DNA from: an uncultured Acetobacterium sp.
GTDB lineage: Bacteria > Bacillota > Clostridia > Eubacteriales > Eubacteriaceae
Assembly: GCF_963664135.1 (NCBI RefSeq)
Contig: NZ_OY760905.1
Coordinates: 1,488,001-1,552,000 of the forward strand
Length of the DNA: 64,000 nt
Direction: 5' to 3'
The stretch's first letter is position 1. Each line of letters opens with the position of its first letter. Below the pieces are notes generated by a model. It did not search any database. It was not told the DNA's origin and worked only from the letters and a program-made list of their open reading frames with translations. Shown here piece after piece: positions 1 through 8,332 of this stretch. Both the position numbers and the translations under genes were made by a program.

Positions 1-795
1 ATAGGTTTTCCAAGAATCCGGTGTATAATCAGCTTCAATCGCATTACCCAAGGTATCATTGTAAACATCTAAATCAGCCTTCTTAATCAAGCTTTCCTGA
101 GCCTTTTCAATAGCTACACTTGCCTCTGTAATTCTGTTTGCAAGATCAGCTTTTGTTACCACATTAGCAGCGACAATTTTCTGATACGCTGTCCAGGTAG
201 CCATGGTATAGTCTTGTTCATTGACTTGTGCCAAAACTGAAAGATACTCGTCATAAGCAATCTTTGCCGGTGTTTCGACGATCATTATTTCGATGGCTTC
301 CAGACGAAGACCTTTTCCTTCTGAACCAGATAAGGCTCCATCAGCAACCCATCCCTGCGCCCAGCCATTATTTTCGATGTGAGTTCGATATTTTACTGAG
401 TAATCTGAGGCATTGGTTCCGGTCAGTCGAATCTCAATGGCTTCTAAGCGGAGCCCTTTTCCTTCCGATCCTGACATATCACCATTTGAAACCCATCCCT
501 GGGCCCAACCACTATTTTGGATGTGGGTCTGATATTGAATATCCAAACCATCCGGTATATTTCCAGTCAATTCAATTTCGATGCCTTCCAGACGAAGACC
601 TTTTCCCTCGGAGCCTGACAAAGTGCCGTCATTCACCCAGCCCTGGGCCCAACCCTCATTTTCGATTTGGGTGCGATAAGTGATTCCGATTACATCATCA
701 GAAGCCGTTTTTGTCTCCTGAGCAAATACATTTGACGAAAAAGCGACACTCAAAAATAATAATGCTGATAAAATAGATAGACTAAGTTTCTTCAC
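1..795 (-). CDS. Secreted ChW-repeat surface protein, C-terminus outside window
   Basis: The reading frame is open from a GTG start at 795 to the window edge (265 codons). The GTG is preceded by GGAGGA at good spacing. The N-terminus is a signal peptide: a KK pair, a hydrophobic stretch and an ASSNVFAQE-type cleavage region. Three ChW (clostridial hydrophobic Trp) repeats follow, at about residues 35-165, each with the pattern GWAQGWV.(D/N)G..SG..GKGLRLE. A FIVAR-like helical part with YT..TW..Y and YTPDSW motifs begins at about residue 170. ChW repeats are thought to bind cell-surface or extracellular polymers; the exact ligand is not known. It is a close paralogue of the protein at 4563-7577. 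Family call is firm, role is inferred. Confidence 0.88.
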   Translation of the reverse strand, partial: MKKLSLSILSALLFLSVAFSSNVFAQETKTASDDVIGITYRTQIENEGWAQGWVNDGTLSGSEGKGLRLEGIEIELTGNIPDGLDIQYQTHIQNSGWAQGWVSNGDMSGSEGKGLRLEAIEIRLTGTNASDYSVKYRTHIENNGWAQGWVADGALSGSEGKGLRLEAIEIMIVETPAKIAYDEYLSVLAQVNEQDYTMATWTAYQKIVAANVVTKADLANRITEASVAIEKAQESLIKKADLDVYNDTLGNAIEADYTPDSWKTY

Positions 796-877
796 ATTTA
801 AATCCTCCGTAGATTTTATAAGTAACCAATTTTTATGGCCAGGTTATCGGTAAATTTCATATACCTGTTTGTTACAA

Positions 878-906
878 ATTTTACACCTCTTTGACTTTTT
901 TTGCAA
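878..906 (-). promoter_or_regulatory. Sigma-A promoter of the ChW protein at 1-795
   Basis: On the minus strand, TTGCAA (906-901), a 17-nt spacer and TAAAAT (883-878). The spacer ends in AGGTG, exactly as in the promoter of the paralogue at 7821-7849. The IS21 element ends only 17 bp upstream of the -35 box, so the promoter itself is intact. Confidence 0.65.
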
Positions 907-922
907 TCTAATAAAACAAATC

Positions 923-1015
923 TGCATATTTCGGCTGAAAAAACCAGCCTGTCCGGAGGTTCGTGTCACCGAGTCCGGACAGTGGTTTCAAACGTTTCGG
1001 CATGGTGCCAATTGG
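923..1015. repeat. IS21 right terminal inverted repeat region
   Basis: It pairs with 3399-3510 over most of its length, in blocks such as TATTTCGG, TTCGTG, TCCGG and GTTTCAA. IS21 ends are known to contain several tandem transposase-binding repeats, which would explain the length. Confidence 0.75.
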
Positions 1016-1019
1016 CTAT

Positions 1020-1787
1020 TTAAGGATTTTTAGCGTCGATTCCGTAGATTTCCCGCATGGAGCGGTCATGCTGCTTATCAATATACTGAATTTCGATGCT
1101 GTGTGAATTGTGAACAATCCGATCAAGAATGGCATCGGCCACAGTTGCTTCAGGAAATTTGGTGTACCAGCCGAGTGGGCCGAACTGGGAGCAGAAAATC
1201 GTGGAAACTTTTTTATGACGGGCATGGATAATCTCCAGTAAGTCCCTGGCTTCCGTTTCTGTCAGTTTGATCAGCAACCATTCATCGAGGATCAGGAGGG
1301 TGTATTTCTGATAGTGTCTGATCGTTTCTTTAAACTTGCCCTCACCCCGGGCAACCGCCAGTTCAGCCAGCAGTTCCGGCAGACGGATGTATTTTGTGGC
1401 GTAGTAGTGTTTGCAGGCTTCCATACCCAGAGAACAGGCTATGTAGGACTTACCCGTACCCGTTGCACCAGCAATAATAATATTATGTGCTTCCCGGATG
1501 TATTCACAGGTCGACAGGCGTTCAATCAGTTTTTTATTGAGCTTTCGTCCTGCCTGATAATTGATATCATTCACATTTGCCTGGGATTGATCAAAACCGG
1601 CCTTTCTGATCAGACGCTGCAGTCGGTTATTCTTGCGGCTGGTATATTCCCGATCAACCATCAGACCGAACCGGTCTTCAAACGGAATATCCGCCATAGA
1701 GGGGTCATTCAATTGCAGTCGGAAGGCATCAGCCATTGTTGACAGATGCATTTCGATGAGTTTATTGAGGGTGGCTTCATTCGTCAT
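1020..1787 (-). CDS. istB: IS21-family helper ATPase IstB
   Basis: AAA+ ATPase that assists IstA in target selection and strand transfer of IS21 elements. The Walker A motif GATGTGKS and the Walker B-like LLILDEW are visible, and the length (255 aa) is normal for IstB. I chose the internal ATG at 1787 (MTNEATLNK) over the upstream ATG at 1853: it follows a GGAGGTAAGC-type ribosome site and gives the usual N-terminus. The start overlaps the end of istA by 11 bp, which suggests translational coupling. Confidence 0.93.
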   Translation of the reverse strand: MTNEATLNKLIEMHLSTMADAFRLQLNDPSMADIPFEDRFGLMVDREYTSRKNNRLQRLIRKAGFDQSQANVNDINYQAGRKLNKKLIERLSTCEYIREAHNIIIAGATGTGKSYIACSLGMEACKHYYATKYIRLPELLAELAVARGEGKFKETIRHYQKYTLLILDEWLLIKLTETEARDLLEIIHARHKKVSTIFCSQFGPLGWYTKFPEATVADAILDRIVHNSHSIEIQYIDKQHDRSMREIYGIDAKNP

Positions 1788-3336
1788 GATGCTTACCTCC
1801 ATAATAGCTGGGTCCCCGGGTATACCCGTATTGATTTTCAACAGATGTCTCATGATTCTGATCTGGTTGATCGGACAGTTTATCCTGTCCGGTTGTGAGA
1901 ATGTTTTTCACACTTTTATAACTGGGATGAGGCGTATAGGACAAGGCCTTTTTACAGGCGGCTTCCAGACGGTTGACCGAATATTTATCAGCCAGCTTCA
2001 ACAGACCCATACAGGATTTGTATCCCTGCTGTTCGACCTTGAAGGAAGCAAGAATGGATTTGACCGTCGTAACGGTATGGGTTCCGATTTTCTGAGCCCA
2101 TTCAATGAAGCGTTCACCATTCCACTCCAGATATTTCTGATGATCCTCGGGCATGTGCGCCTGAAGCGTACAGTACTGGTTGGAGCGGCCACGGAGGCGT
2201 TTGTGGGAGCAGATCCGCTGATTGTGGTAGAACACTTCGACAATCGATCGGGTCAGTCGTACATCCACTTCCTGTTTGATGTATTCATAAGGAACCGAGT
2301 AATGCATTTTGTCCACTGAAATATGATAATTGAACTGTACCGTGGCTTTTTTCCATTGTGACAATTCATAAGCAACGGGTGGTAATGGCGTGAGAAAAGG
2401 CTTTTCATCAGCAAAGTAAACACTGTACCGACTGCCCTCCTTTTTTTGAAAGGGCTTGTGATTGAGCTTTTCCAGCTGAATCTGTATTTCACGATTCAGT
2501 TCCTCGAGAGCGAAGAATTTCTCGTTGCGGATGGCCGCTGTAATCCAGTTGGTTACAACATTGACAGAACCCTCAACACCTGGTTTGTCTTTGGGCGCCC
2601 TCACTCTTGTTGGTAGCACGGCTGTATCATAGTATTCAGCCATTTCATAATAGGTTTTATTGATCTTTGGGGTTAACCAGTCGTCGGTCTTATCAACCCC
2701 AGTCTTAAGATTATCAGGTATCAGCATCCGTGTACTGCCACCAAAGTATTGATACATATGGATATGAGCGGTAATCCAGCTTTCCAGATCCATTTTAAGA
2801 AAGGCTTCCACATAGGCATAGAGACTGTAATTCAGAACCCCAACAAAAACATGGCAGGGGATCATTTCACCGGTGTCAGTATCGATGATATAAGTTGGCT
2901 TTCCAGCCCAGTCCACTTCAATCTGCTCACCGGGCTTGCGAGGAATATGCATGGTCGCACGTTTTTTGTCGCTGTACTTCTGATAATGGTGACAGAATTG
3001 CGTGTACATCAGTGGAATATCTTTATTTTGCCGACAACCTTCACAGTATTCATTCCAGAGAAGCTTTAACGTTACCCCACTGCGCAGCATTTCCTTATCA
3101 ATGTAATCATAGTCCGGAAATTTGCGGTCCGATTTTGGGACGGATTTATCAGGAAATAATAATTTTTCCAGATCAGCATCCGTTGTTTCGGCCGCTAACG
3201 GCCAGATGATGTTGCAGGCTTTCGCCCGATCAACAACATCCCGAACTGTTTTTCTGGCACAACCACAGCTACTGGCAATACCAGTCTGGCTGATGCCAAG
3301 GTTGAACAGCCTCAGAATTTCACGATATTTGGTCAT
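1777..3336 (-). CDS. istA: IS21-family transposase IstA
   Basis: DDE transposase of 519 aa, full length for the family. The N-terminal helix-turn-helix is at residues 10-40 (LFNLGISQTGIASSCGCARKTV). The RNase H-fold core carries the expected acidic residues in EVDWAGKP, in IPDNLKTG and in the later VEGSVN segment. It is transcribed ahead of istB and overlaps it. The gene is intact, with a GGAGGT-like site upstream of the ATG at 3336. Confidence 0.94.
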   Translation of the reverse strand: MTKYREILRLFNLGISQTGIASSCGCARKTVRDVVDRAKACNIIWPLAAETTDADLEKLLFPDKSVPKSDRKFPDYDYIDKEMLRSGVTLKLLWNEYCEGCRQNKDIPLMYTQFCHHYQKYSDKKRATMHIPRKPGEQIEVDWAGKPTYIIDTDTGEMIPCHVFVGVLNYSLYAYVEAFLKMDLESWITAHIHMYQYFGGSTRMLIPDNLKTGVDKTDDWLTPKINKTYYEMAEYYDTAVLPTRVRAPKDKPGVEGSVNVVTNWITAAIRNEKFFALEELNREIQIQLEKLNHKPFQKKEGSRYSVYFADEKPFLTPLPPVAYELSQWKKATVQFNYHISVDKMHYSVPYEYIKQEVDVRLTRSIVEVFYHNQRICSHKRLRGRSNQYCTLQAHMPEDHQKYLEWNGERFIEWAQKIGTHTVTTVKSILASFKVEQQGYKSCMGLLKLADKYSVNRLEAACKKALSYTPHPSYKSVKNILTTGQDKLSDQPDQNHETSVENQYGYTRGPSYYGGKHHDE

Positions 3337-3398
3337 AAGAATGACCTCCTAAAATGGATTTACATCAGTTAACTGATGCATATATCCCTTATACCCTG

Positions 3399-3510
3399 AT
3401 TGGAACCTGACCGGAACGGTTGAAACGAAAACCCGGAAGCGTTGGCACGAAACACCGAAACGACTGGAACGAATATCCGGTTCGGTTGGAAAATTCGACC
3501 GAAATACTCA
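3399..3510. repeat. IS21 left terminal inverted repeat region
   Basis: The inverted match to 923-1015 has one insertion of about 19 nt in this copy. Several short sub-repeats of the kind CGAAAC/GGAAC recur inside it, consistent with multiple IstA-binding sites. Confidence 0.72.
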
Positions 3511-3587
3511 AAATCATATTTTTACTTTTACCCTTTTATGCCATCCTTATCCTTAAAAACCTATCGTTCCAAGCAAAATCTGTGTTG

Positions 3588-4346
3588 CTACAACTTTCGG
3601 ATAACACCAAAGCTAATCCCTGTCAGGCGTTCAATCTGTCTTATGGATAACCCTTGCTGTTTGCACATCTTGATTAAATCGTCGCGCAATTCCTTATTAA
3701 AACTTTGTATTTCAGCCGGATTTTGTACAGAGGCAATTTCTTTGATAAACGCTTTTGCTTCCGAATCGTTCCATCTAATGTGATCGTCATATTCTAAAAC
3801 GTGCGTATCAATTTTATCAACGCTAAATTCTTTAAATAAACCGACTGCCGTTTGAGTATCATTAGAAAAAATTCCAAGTCCAGGTTCGATTTTGCAAATA
3901 TCCTTTTTATTAGCATATTCATTATAACTGCACCAGCGATATTCGGACAATTCTTTCGTAATACCTGCTTTTACGGGGTTGTGATGGATATAACGTATTA
4001 CCGTTAAAAAATAGCCATCATCCTCTACTGCTTCACTTTTATACCGATCCTGAAACAAGTGTCCTCGCCGATTGTATTTCCAATTATACCAATAAACATA
4101 ACTTGATCCGACTCGTTTAAATACCGTTCCCAAATCTTCATTGCCTTCTTTTATTAGCAAATGGACATGATTGCTCATTAAACAATAAGCATAAATTTCA
4201 ATTCCACTCATCTCCTTTTGTCGCGTTAGCGACTCTAAGAATTGGCTATAGTCTTCTGCATCTTCAAAAATAATTTGACGGTTGATCCCCCTCATGATTA
4301 TATGGTAGATACCGGTGCTACTTTTCAATCGGGCTTTTCTCGGCAT
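3588..4346 (-). CDS. REP-associated tyrosine transposase (RAYT, Y1 family)
   Basis: 252 aa with the Y1_Tnp (IS200-like HUH) domain. It starts PRKARL...GIYHIIMRGINRQ, has the HUH metal-binding motif in NHVHLL (about residue 70), and the YIHHNPVKAG...YRWCSY segment typical of RAYTs. A C-terminal DnaA/HTH-like part (LSIRQIERLTGIS) is also usual. RAYTs are domesticated single-strand transposases thought to spread REP palindromes. A half-palindrome GAACCGTCCCC lies 70 bp upstream, and related repeats are scattered in the window. The gene is intact, and its 3' side lies next to the IS21 insertion. Confidence 0.9.
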   Translation of the reverse strand: MPRKARLKSSTGIYHIIMRGINRQIIFEDAEDYSQFLESLTRQKEMSGIEIYAYCLMSNHVHLLIKEGNEDLGTVFKRVGSSYVYWYNWKYNRRGHLFQDRYKSEAVEDDGYFLTVIRYIHHNPVKAGITKELSEYRWCSYNEYANKKDICKIEPGLGIFSNDTQTAVGLFKEFSVDKIDTHVLEYDDHIRWNDSEAKAFIKEIASVQNPAEIQSFNKELRDDLIKMCKQQGLSIRQIERLTGISFGVIRKL

Positions 4347-4413
4347 GACTTCTTTTCACTCACCTTCGATTTATTTACTCCATTATAGCATCTTCATTTA
4401 TTTAATGCAACAC

Positions 4414-4436
4414 AACAGAACCGTCCCCTTGTGCTC
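4414..4436. repeat. Family B half-repeat next to the RAYT gene
   Basis: AACAGAACCGTCCCCTTGTG matches the right arm of the repeats at 10135-10204 and 16981-17052. It lies directly upstream of the RAYT start, the position where RAYT-linked REPs are typically found. Confidence 0.6.
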
Positions 4437-4444
4437 TTTGCAAT

Positions 4445-4484
4445 AAAGAAAAGACGACCCGAGTTCTGAAGAACCCGAATCGTC
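4445..4484 (-). terminator. Rho-independent terminator of the large ChW protein
   Basis: On the minus strand a 14-bp stem (4484-4471 with 4466-4453, some G-U pairs, TTCA loop) is followed by TTTTCTTT. It lies about 80 nt behind the stop codon at 4563. Confidence 0.82.
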
Positions 4485-4562
4485 TCTTTCCTCTGTCTCT
4501 AAATCATACAGCTTAATAAGTTAAGTTGTATAAGTTAAATAACAGGTCATTGTAAATTTAAA

Positions 4563-7500
4563 TTAATTTGTAAGATCTACTGATAATGCTAAAGCACCTG
4601 TTACCGCTATATTGACGTGATCGCCAACAGTTAAGTTAGTATCAAATTGTGCTTCTGTAGCTGTACTACCATCGATAGTATATGCAATGCCTTCATCAAA
4701 TGTAACTGCGTCAGCATATTTTAATACTACGTTACCAACAGCAGTTTGTACTACCATCCATTGTGCGTCTGTATCAACTGCTACTACTGTACCAGCATAT
4801 GTCGAAACGCCACTTACTAATGTATTATAGAAGTACACTGCTAGGTCAGATCCTGTTGCAATGCCTGTTGCTTTTGCATTCACATCTACTTTTTTAGCGT
4901 CTTCACTGATAATGTCGATTGTAGCTGTTGCAGCAGCACCAACAGATGAAGCTGTCGTGTATGTTGCTGTAGCGCCTGCAGCTAATGTTTTAGCTGCTCC
5001 ATCATTAACTGTGATCGCTGTTGTTCCATTATTTTTAATGGTCCAAACAACATTTGTTGCTGCAGTTGTAGTAAATGGATTACCTGCTTGATCAAGTAAT
5101 GCATAAGTTATTGTTCGAGCTGCTGCATTAGGTGCAATATATGCTGCTGTTCCAGCTGCATTTAATACTCCAGGTGCCTCAATTGCAGAGAATTCACCTG
5201 ATGTTAATGCACTTGAGGAAACTGTGTATGCTACATCAGCAATAGAATCTAATGCTTCTCCAGCATCCATGACATTATTACTATTTAAGTCATTAAACAA
5301 CTGTACGGTTACGGTAGCATTACCGTTTACTGCTGCTGCAGTTACAGTGATACCATTTGTTGTACCAACAGTAGCACTCATGTCTAGTGAATCAAGAACC
5401 TGTGCAACAGGTGCAGCTAAAACATGATTAGTATCAGTTACAGTCAGATTTGCTTTTACACCAACTGCTGCAGCGGCCGCTAGATTAATTGGGGCACCAT
5501 CTTGATCTACAATATCAAATTTCAATGCTCCTGTTTCAGCTGCTGCTGCTACAGTTTCACCCTGAGCTAAAGTAGTTTTTGGTGTTCCAGAAACTGAAAT
5601 CAATGTTGGTACTTTTGCTGTATTAACTGTAATTGCAAGAGTAGCTGTTCCAGTTGAAACTGGTGTTACAACATTCGCAAAAATAGTTGTAGTACCTACA
5701 GATACTGGAGTTACTGTAATTTCATTAGTTGGAATGTTCCAAGCTACAGTTGCAACTGCTGGATTTGAACTTGTCAGGACAACATCAGCTGTATTCCAAC
5801 CTGGTCCTGGTACTGTAAGTTCTTCACCAAATTGATCTTTTACAGTGAAAGGAATCACTGCAGCAGTCCCAATTCTGATTGGATCTGTTGGTAATGTCAT
5901 TGTGACTGTGGCCGTATCTGGTGCTCCAACTACTGTAATTGTTTTAACAATGATATCACCTGTTGCAGGATTTGTCACTGTTAGTGTTGCTGTACCAGCA
6001 GCACCTAATGTTACAACTAGGTTTCCATCTGCATTTACAGCTACAGATGTGAAGCTTGCACCTGTGAATACTGGGAATAAACCATCAGCTGTTGGCACGC
6101 CTGTTGCCCAAGCTGCAGCTGTTAATTCTGTTGCTTCGCCGAAGTTATCAAATGCACTTACTGGAATAACTACACCAGCTAGACCTGTTACAAAGCGAGT
6201 TGAACCTTCTGGTAATACTGGTTCTCCTAATGTAACGGTTCCTAATGTGATATTAGATACTGTAACATCTTTAACAGCTTTAATTGTTGGATCAGAAGTT
6301 AAGTAAGCAGTTATTTTAACAACATCATTTAACTCTGTATTTGTGAAATCTAGATTAGCAATACCACCAGCAACATTTACTGTTCGTCCAGATGCTGTAG
6401 TATTAAATGCTGTTACAGTGATAAGTCCTGGTGCGACTGTCATTGTATCACTATATTGGTCCGTAACTACATAACCAATTGACTGAGCAGCTGCATCCAT
6501 AACGCGTGCTGTTGTTAACTGCATTGATGTCGCTTTTTGAGCTACAACTACTGCAGTTCCTACATTTTTACCTGCTGCAAATTCGATACCTGAAGCAGTT
6601 ACTGTGTAAGTTCCTGCAATTAGGTTAGCAGATCTTGGTAATGCTACGCTCTTACCATCTAAAGCCCATACTGGAGCTAACATAGTAGTAACAGTTGTTC
6701 CTCTTTTAACATCGAAAGTAATTTTAGCTTGGTCAGCTGCGCTGATAGCTGTGTTGAATGTTACTTCTAATGTATTAGCATGAATAGCACTTGCGCCTGT
6801 TACGCTAGGTACTTTTACTAAAACATCAGTTTGTGCTGCTACGATCGCTGCTGTAGCTGCATCAACTTTTGATTGTAAATCAGTTGCAACTGCAGGATTA
6901 GCTGCTACAACTGCTTGGTAAGCGGTCCATGAAGCTGCTGTGTAATCAGCTTGAGTTACAGCTGCTAAAGCTGCGTTATAAGCAGTTAAATCAGCTTCTT
7001 TTTGAACAATCTCAATTTGGATTGCTTCTAAACGTAAAGCTTGTCCAACTGTACCTGATGTTGCGCCATCATAAGACCAATCAGTTTCCCAACCAATATT
7101 TTGGATTTGGGTTTTGTAACGTACAGAATAATCTGATGCGTTAGTACCGGTTAATTTAATCTGAACGCCTTCTAAACGTAAGCCTTTTCCTTCAGATCCT
7201 GACATTGCTCCGTCAGAAACCCAACCTTGAGCCCAGCCTTCATTTTCAATCTGTGTTTGGTAAGTAATACCTAAACCAGCTGGAAGTTTGGTGTTGTCGA
7301 TCTTGACTTCAAGACCTTCAAGACGTAAGCCTTTTCCGACTGTACCGGATGTTTCTCCATCATTGACCCAACCTTGAGCCCAACCTTCATTTTGAACATG
7401 TGTTCGATAGGTTACGCCATCAACTTGCGTATCAGCAGCAGTTGTTACGTTTCCACCGAATAATCCTACAAACGAATCCCAAGCTGAGTTTGTTTTTTCA

Positions 7501-7577
7501 GCTGCGAATACATTTGAAGAAAAGACCATGGAAAGCATCAGCAATGCTGAAAGAATTTTTACTGCAGTCTTCTTCAT
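4563..7577 (-). CDS. Large secreted ChW-repeat/Ig-like surface protein
   Basis: 1004 aa. A signal peptide (residues 1-25, ending SSNVFAAE) is followed by three ChW repeats at about 55-190, with GWAQGWV..G..SG..GKGLRLE in each. A FIVAR-like helical segment spans 195-250. A long Ala/Thr/Val-rich chain of bacterial Ig-like (Big2-type) modules spans about 255-900, with recurring (D)Q(F/Y)G/DQ.G..(L/F) motifs, and a small C-terminal beta domain ends the protein. No LPXTG motif or S-layer-homology domain is visible, so attachment may go through the ChW repeats. The low-complexity Ala/Thr/Val composition suits a major extracellular or S-layer-like protein. It has its own sigma-A promoter, long leader and terminator, so it is a single-gene unit, probably highly expressed. 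The start has GGAGGAT upstream. Confidence 0.87.
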   Translation of the reverse strand: MKKTAVKILSALLMLSMVFSSNVFAAEKTNSAWDSFVGLFGGNVTTAADTQVDGVTYRTHVQNEGWAQGWVNDGETSGTVGKGLRLEGLEVKIDNTKLPAGLGITYQTQIENEGWAQGWVSDGAMSGSEGKGLRLEGVQIKLTGTNASDYSVRYKTQIQNIGWETDWSYDGATSGTVGQALRLEAIQIEIVQKEADLTAYNAALAAVTQADYTAASWTAYQAVVAANPAVATDLQSKVDAATAAIVAAQTDVLVKVPSVTGASAIHANTLEVTFNTAISAADQAKITFDVKRGTTVTTMLAPVWALDGKSVALPRSANLIAGTYTVTASGIEFAAGKNVGTAVVVAQKATSMQLTTARVMDAAAQSIGYVVTDQYSDTMTVAPGLITVTAFNTTASGRTVNVAGGIANLDFTNTELNDVVKITAYLTSDPTIKAVKDVTVSNITLGTVTLGEPVLPEGSTRFVTGLAGVVIPVSAFDNFGEATELTAAAWATGVPTADGLFPVFTGASFTSVAVNADGNLVVTLGAAGTATLTVTNPATGDIIVKTITVVGAPDTATVTMTLPTDPIRIGTAAVIPFTVKDQFGEELTVPGPGWNTADVVLTSSNPAVATVAWNIPTNEITVTPVSVGTTTIFANVVTPVSTGTATLAITVNTAKVPTLISVSGTPKTTLAQGETVAAAAETGALKFDIVDQDGAPINLAAAAAVGVKANLTVTDTNHVLAAPVAQVLDSLDMSATVGTTNGITVTAAAVNGNATVTVQLFNDLNSNNVMDAGEALDSIADVAYTVSSSALTSGEFSAIEAPGVLNAAGTAAYIAPNAAARTITYALLDQAGNPFTTTAATNVVWTIKNNGTTAITVNDGAAKTLAAGATATYTTASSVGAAATATIDIISEDAKKVDVNAKATGIATGSDLAVYFYNTLVSGVSTYAGTVVAVDTDAQWMVVQTAVGNVVLKYADAVTFDEGIAYTIDGSTATEAQFDTNLTVGDHVNIAVTGALALSVDLTN

Positions 7578-7694
7578 ACTTTAAATCCTCCGTTGTTAAA
7601 ATTTTGTTTTTTTTTACCTGGAAGTTCCAGCAATACTTGATGTAATCGCCTAAAAATTCCAGAGCTTAATCTTGCTCCATATTGTTGTTCTATA

Positions 7695-7797
7695 TTTACG
7701 GTTCGAACTGTCCCTCTTTCCTCCTTCCTAATTTTAAGCTATGCGAACCATCATTGCCAGTAAAAAGGCTGGTCCGCCAATACAGTTGAACGGTAAA
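7695..7797 (-). other. Candidate structured 5' leader RNA of the ChW protein
   Basis: The predicted transcript starts near 7814, leaving about 237 nt before the ATG. Inside it 7797-7782 can pair with 7711-7695 over about 15 bp. The pair encloses a second hairpin, GCGGACCA (7777-7770) with UGGUUCGC (7750-7743), which contains an inner AGCC/GGC stem. The shape is riboswitch- or thermosensor-like, but no known aptamer signature was recognised. It may instead be an mRNA-stabilising leader. Pairing is seen in the sequence; function is inferred. Confidence 0.45.
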
Positions 7798-7820
7798 CCT
7801 AGAAAGAGCGTTCTTGTATG

Positions 7821-7849
7821 ATTCTACACCTTCTTACAGTTATTTGCAA
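7821..7849 (-). promoter_or_regulatory. Sigma-A promoter of the large ChW protein
   Basis: TTGCAA (7849-7844), a 17-nt spacer ending AAGGTG, and TAGAAT (7826-7821) on the minus strand. It has the same architecture as the promoter at 878-906. Confidence 0.68.
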
Positions 7850-8187
7850 TAAATATCGGTTGTTTTTTGAATAAATTTCGTTACAATCTGATTTACAATC
7901 CGATATTTTATGCGTTCAACTCACAAACTTGACATATTCTAATATTTTGTTTTTACAATGTGATAAACTCGTTCATTTTCTGGCCATACTAACGGTATTT
8001 TTCTGGGCAAGGCTTTTTTTCTCTTCGCTGACCCAAATCAACTCCGTTCATTATATAAACTGCTGGATTTAATCCTCGTTTTTTGACTCTATGTGTGGTT
8101 AACGCTGATGACGGGGGTTTTATTGCATGGGATTTTTATTTTTTTAGTTTTTATTTGTGACGCGGGTGTGCCAATCTAGATCGAGTT

Positions 8188-8233
8188 GCGGGCGATTGAT
8201 AATACCCAAAGGGCAGACCCTCGCCCCTACGAA
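8188..8233. repeat. Family C dispersed repeat, copy 1
   Basis: GCGGGCGATTGATAATAC is followed by CAGACCCTCGCCCCTACG. Related copies lie at 12770-12800 and 13387-13420. It directly adjoins a family A repeat. The rest of the 7850-8250 stretch is AT-rich with no gene seen. Confidence 0.6.
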
Positions 8234-8254
8234 CTGGCAATATACAGAGTTGCC

Positions 8255-8331
8255 CGGGCGTGACATGGGGACGCGACGGGATGTCATCTCTTAGGAGCTG
8301 ACACGCCGTATCGTCCCCTTGTCACACCCTA
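8255..8331. repeat. Family A palindromic repeat, copy A1
   Basis: The outer stem is GTGACATGGGGACG / CGTCCCCTTGTCAC around a loop with an inner TGTCA/TGACA stem, and CCCTAC follows. The 53-nt core (8267-8320) looks identical to copy A3 at 14821-14901. It begins immediately behind the stop codon of the minus-strand gene at 8333. Confidence 0.8.
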
Positions 8332-8332
8332 C

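Larger units (their letters stand above)
923..3510 (-). mobile_element. Complete IS21-family insertion sequence (2588 bp)
   Basis: The element holds istA and istB and is bounded by long imperfect inverted repeats. The right end begins TGCATATTTCGG at 923; the left end, read inward on the minus strand from 3510, begins TGAGTATTTCGG. AAATC at 918-922 is repeated exactly at 3511-3515, a 5-bp target duplication within the 4-8 bp range known for IS21. Both genes are open and the ends are intact, so the copy looks recent and probably functional. It lies between the ChW gene and the RAYT gene. Confidence 0.93.

Noticed and set aside
5845..6306. Long plus-strand open frames within the ChW/Ig-like gene
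   Set aside because: They are antisense shadows of the Ala/Thr/Val-rich gene; no ribosome site, and composition mirrors the minus-strand codons.
7695..7814. c-di-GMP (GEMM) riboswitch in the leader of the ChW protein
   Set aside because: The conserved GEMM core and tetraloop receptor could not be found; only a generic stem arrangement remains.
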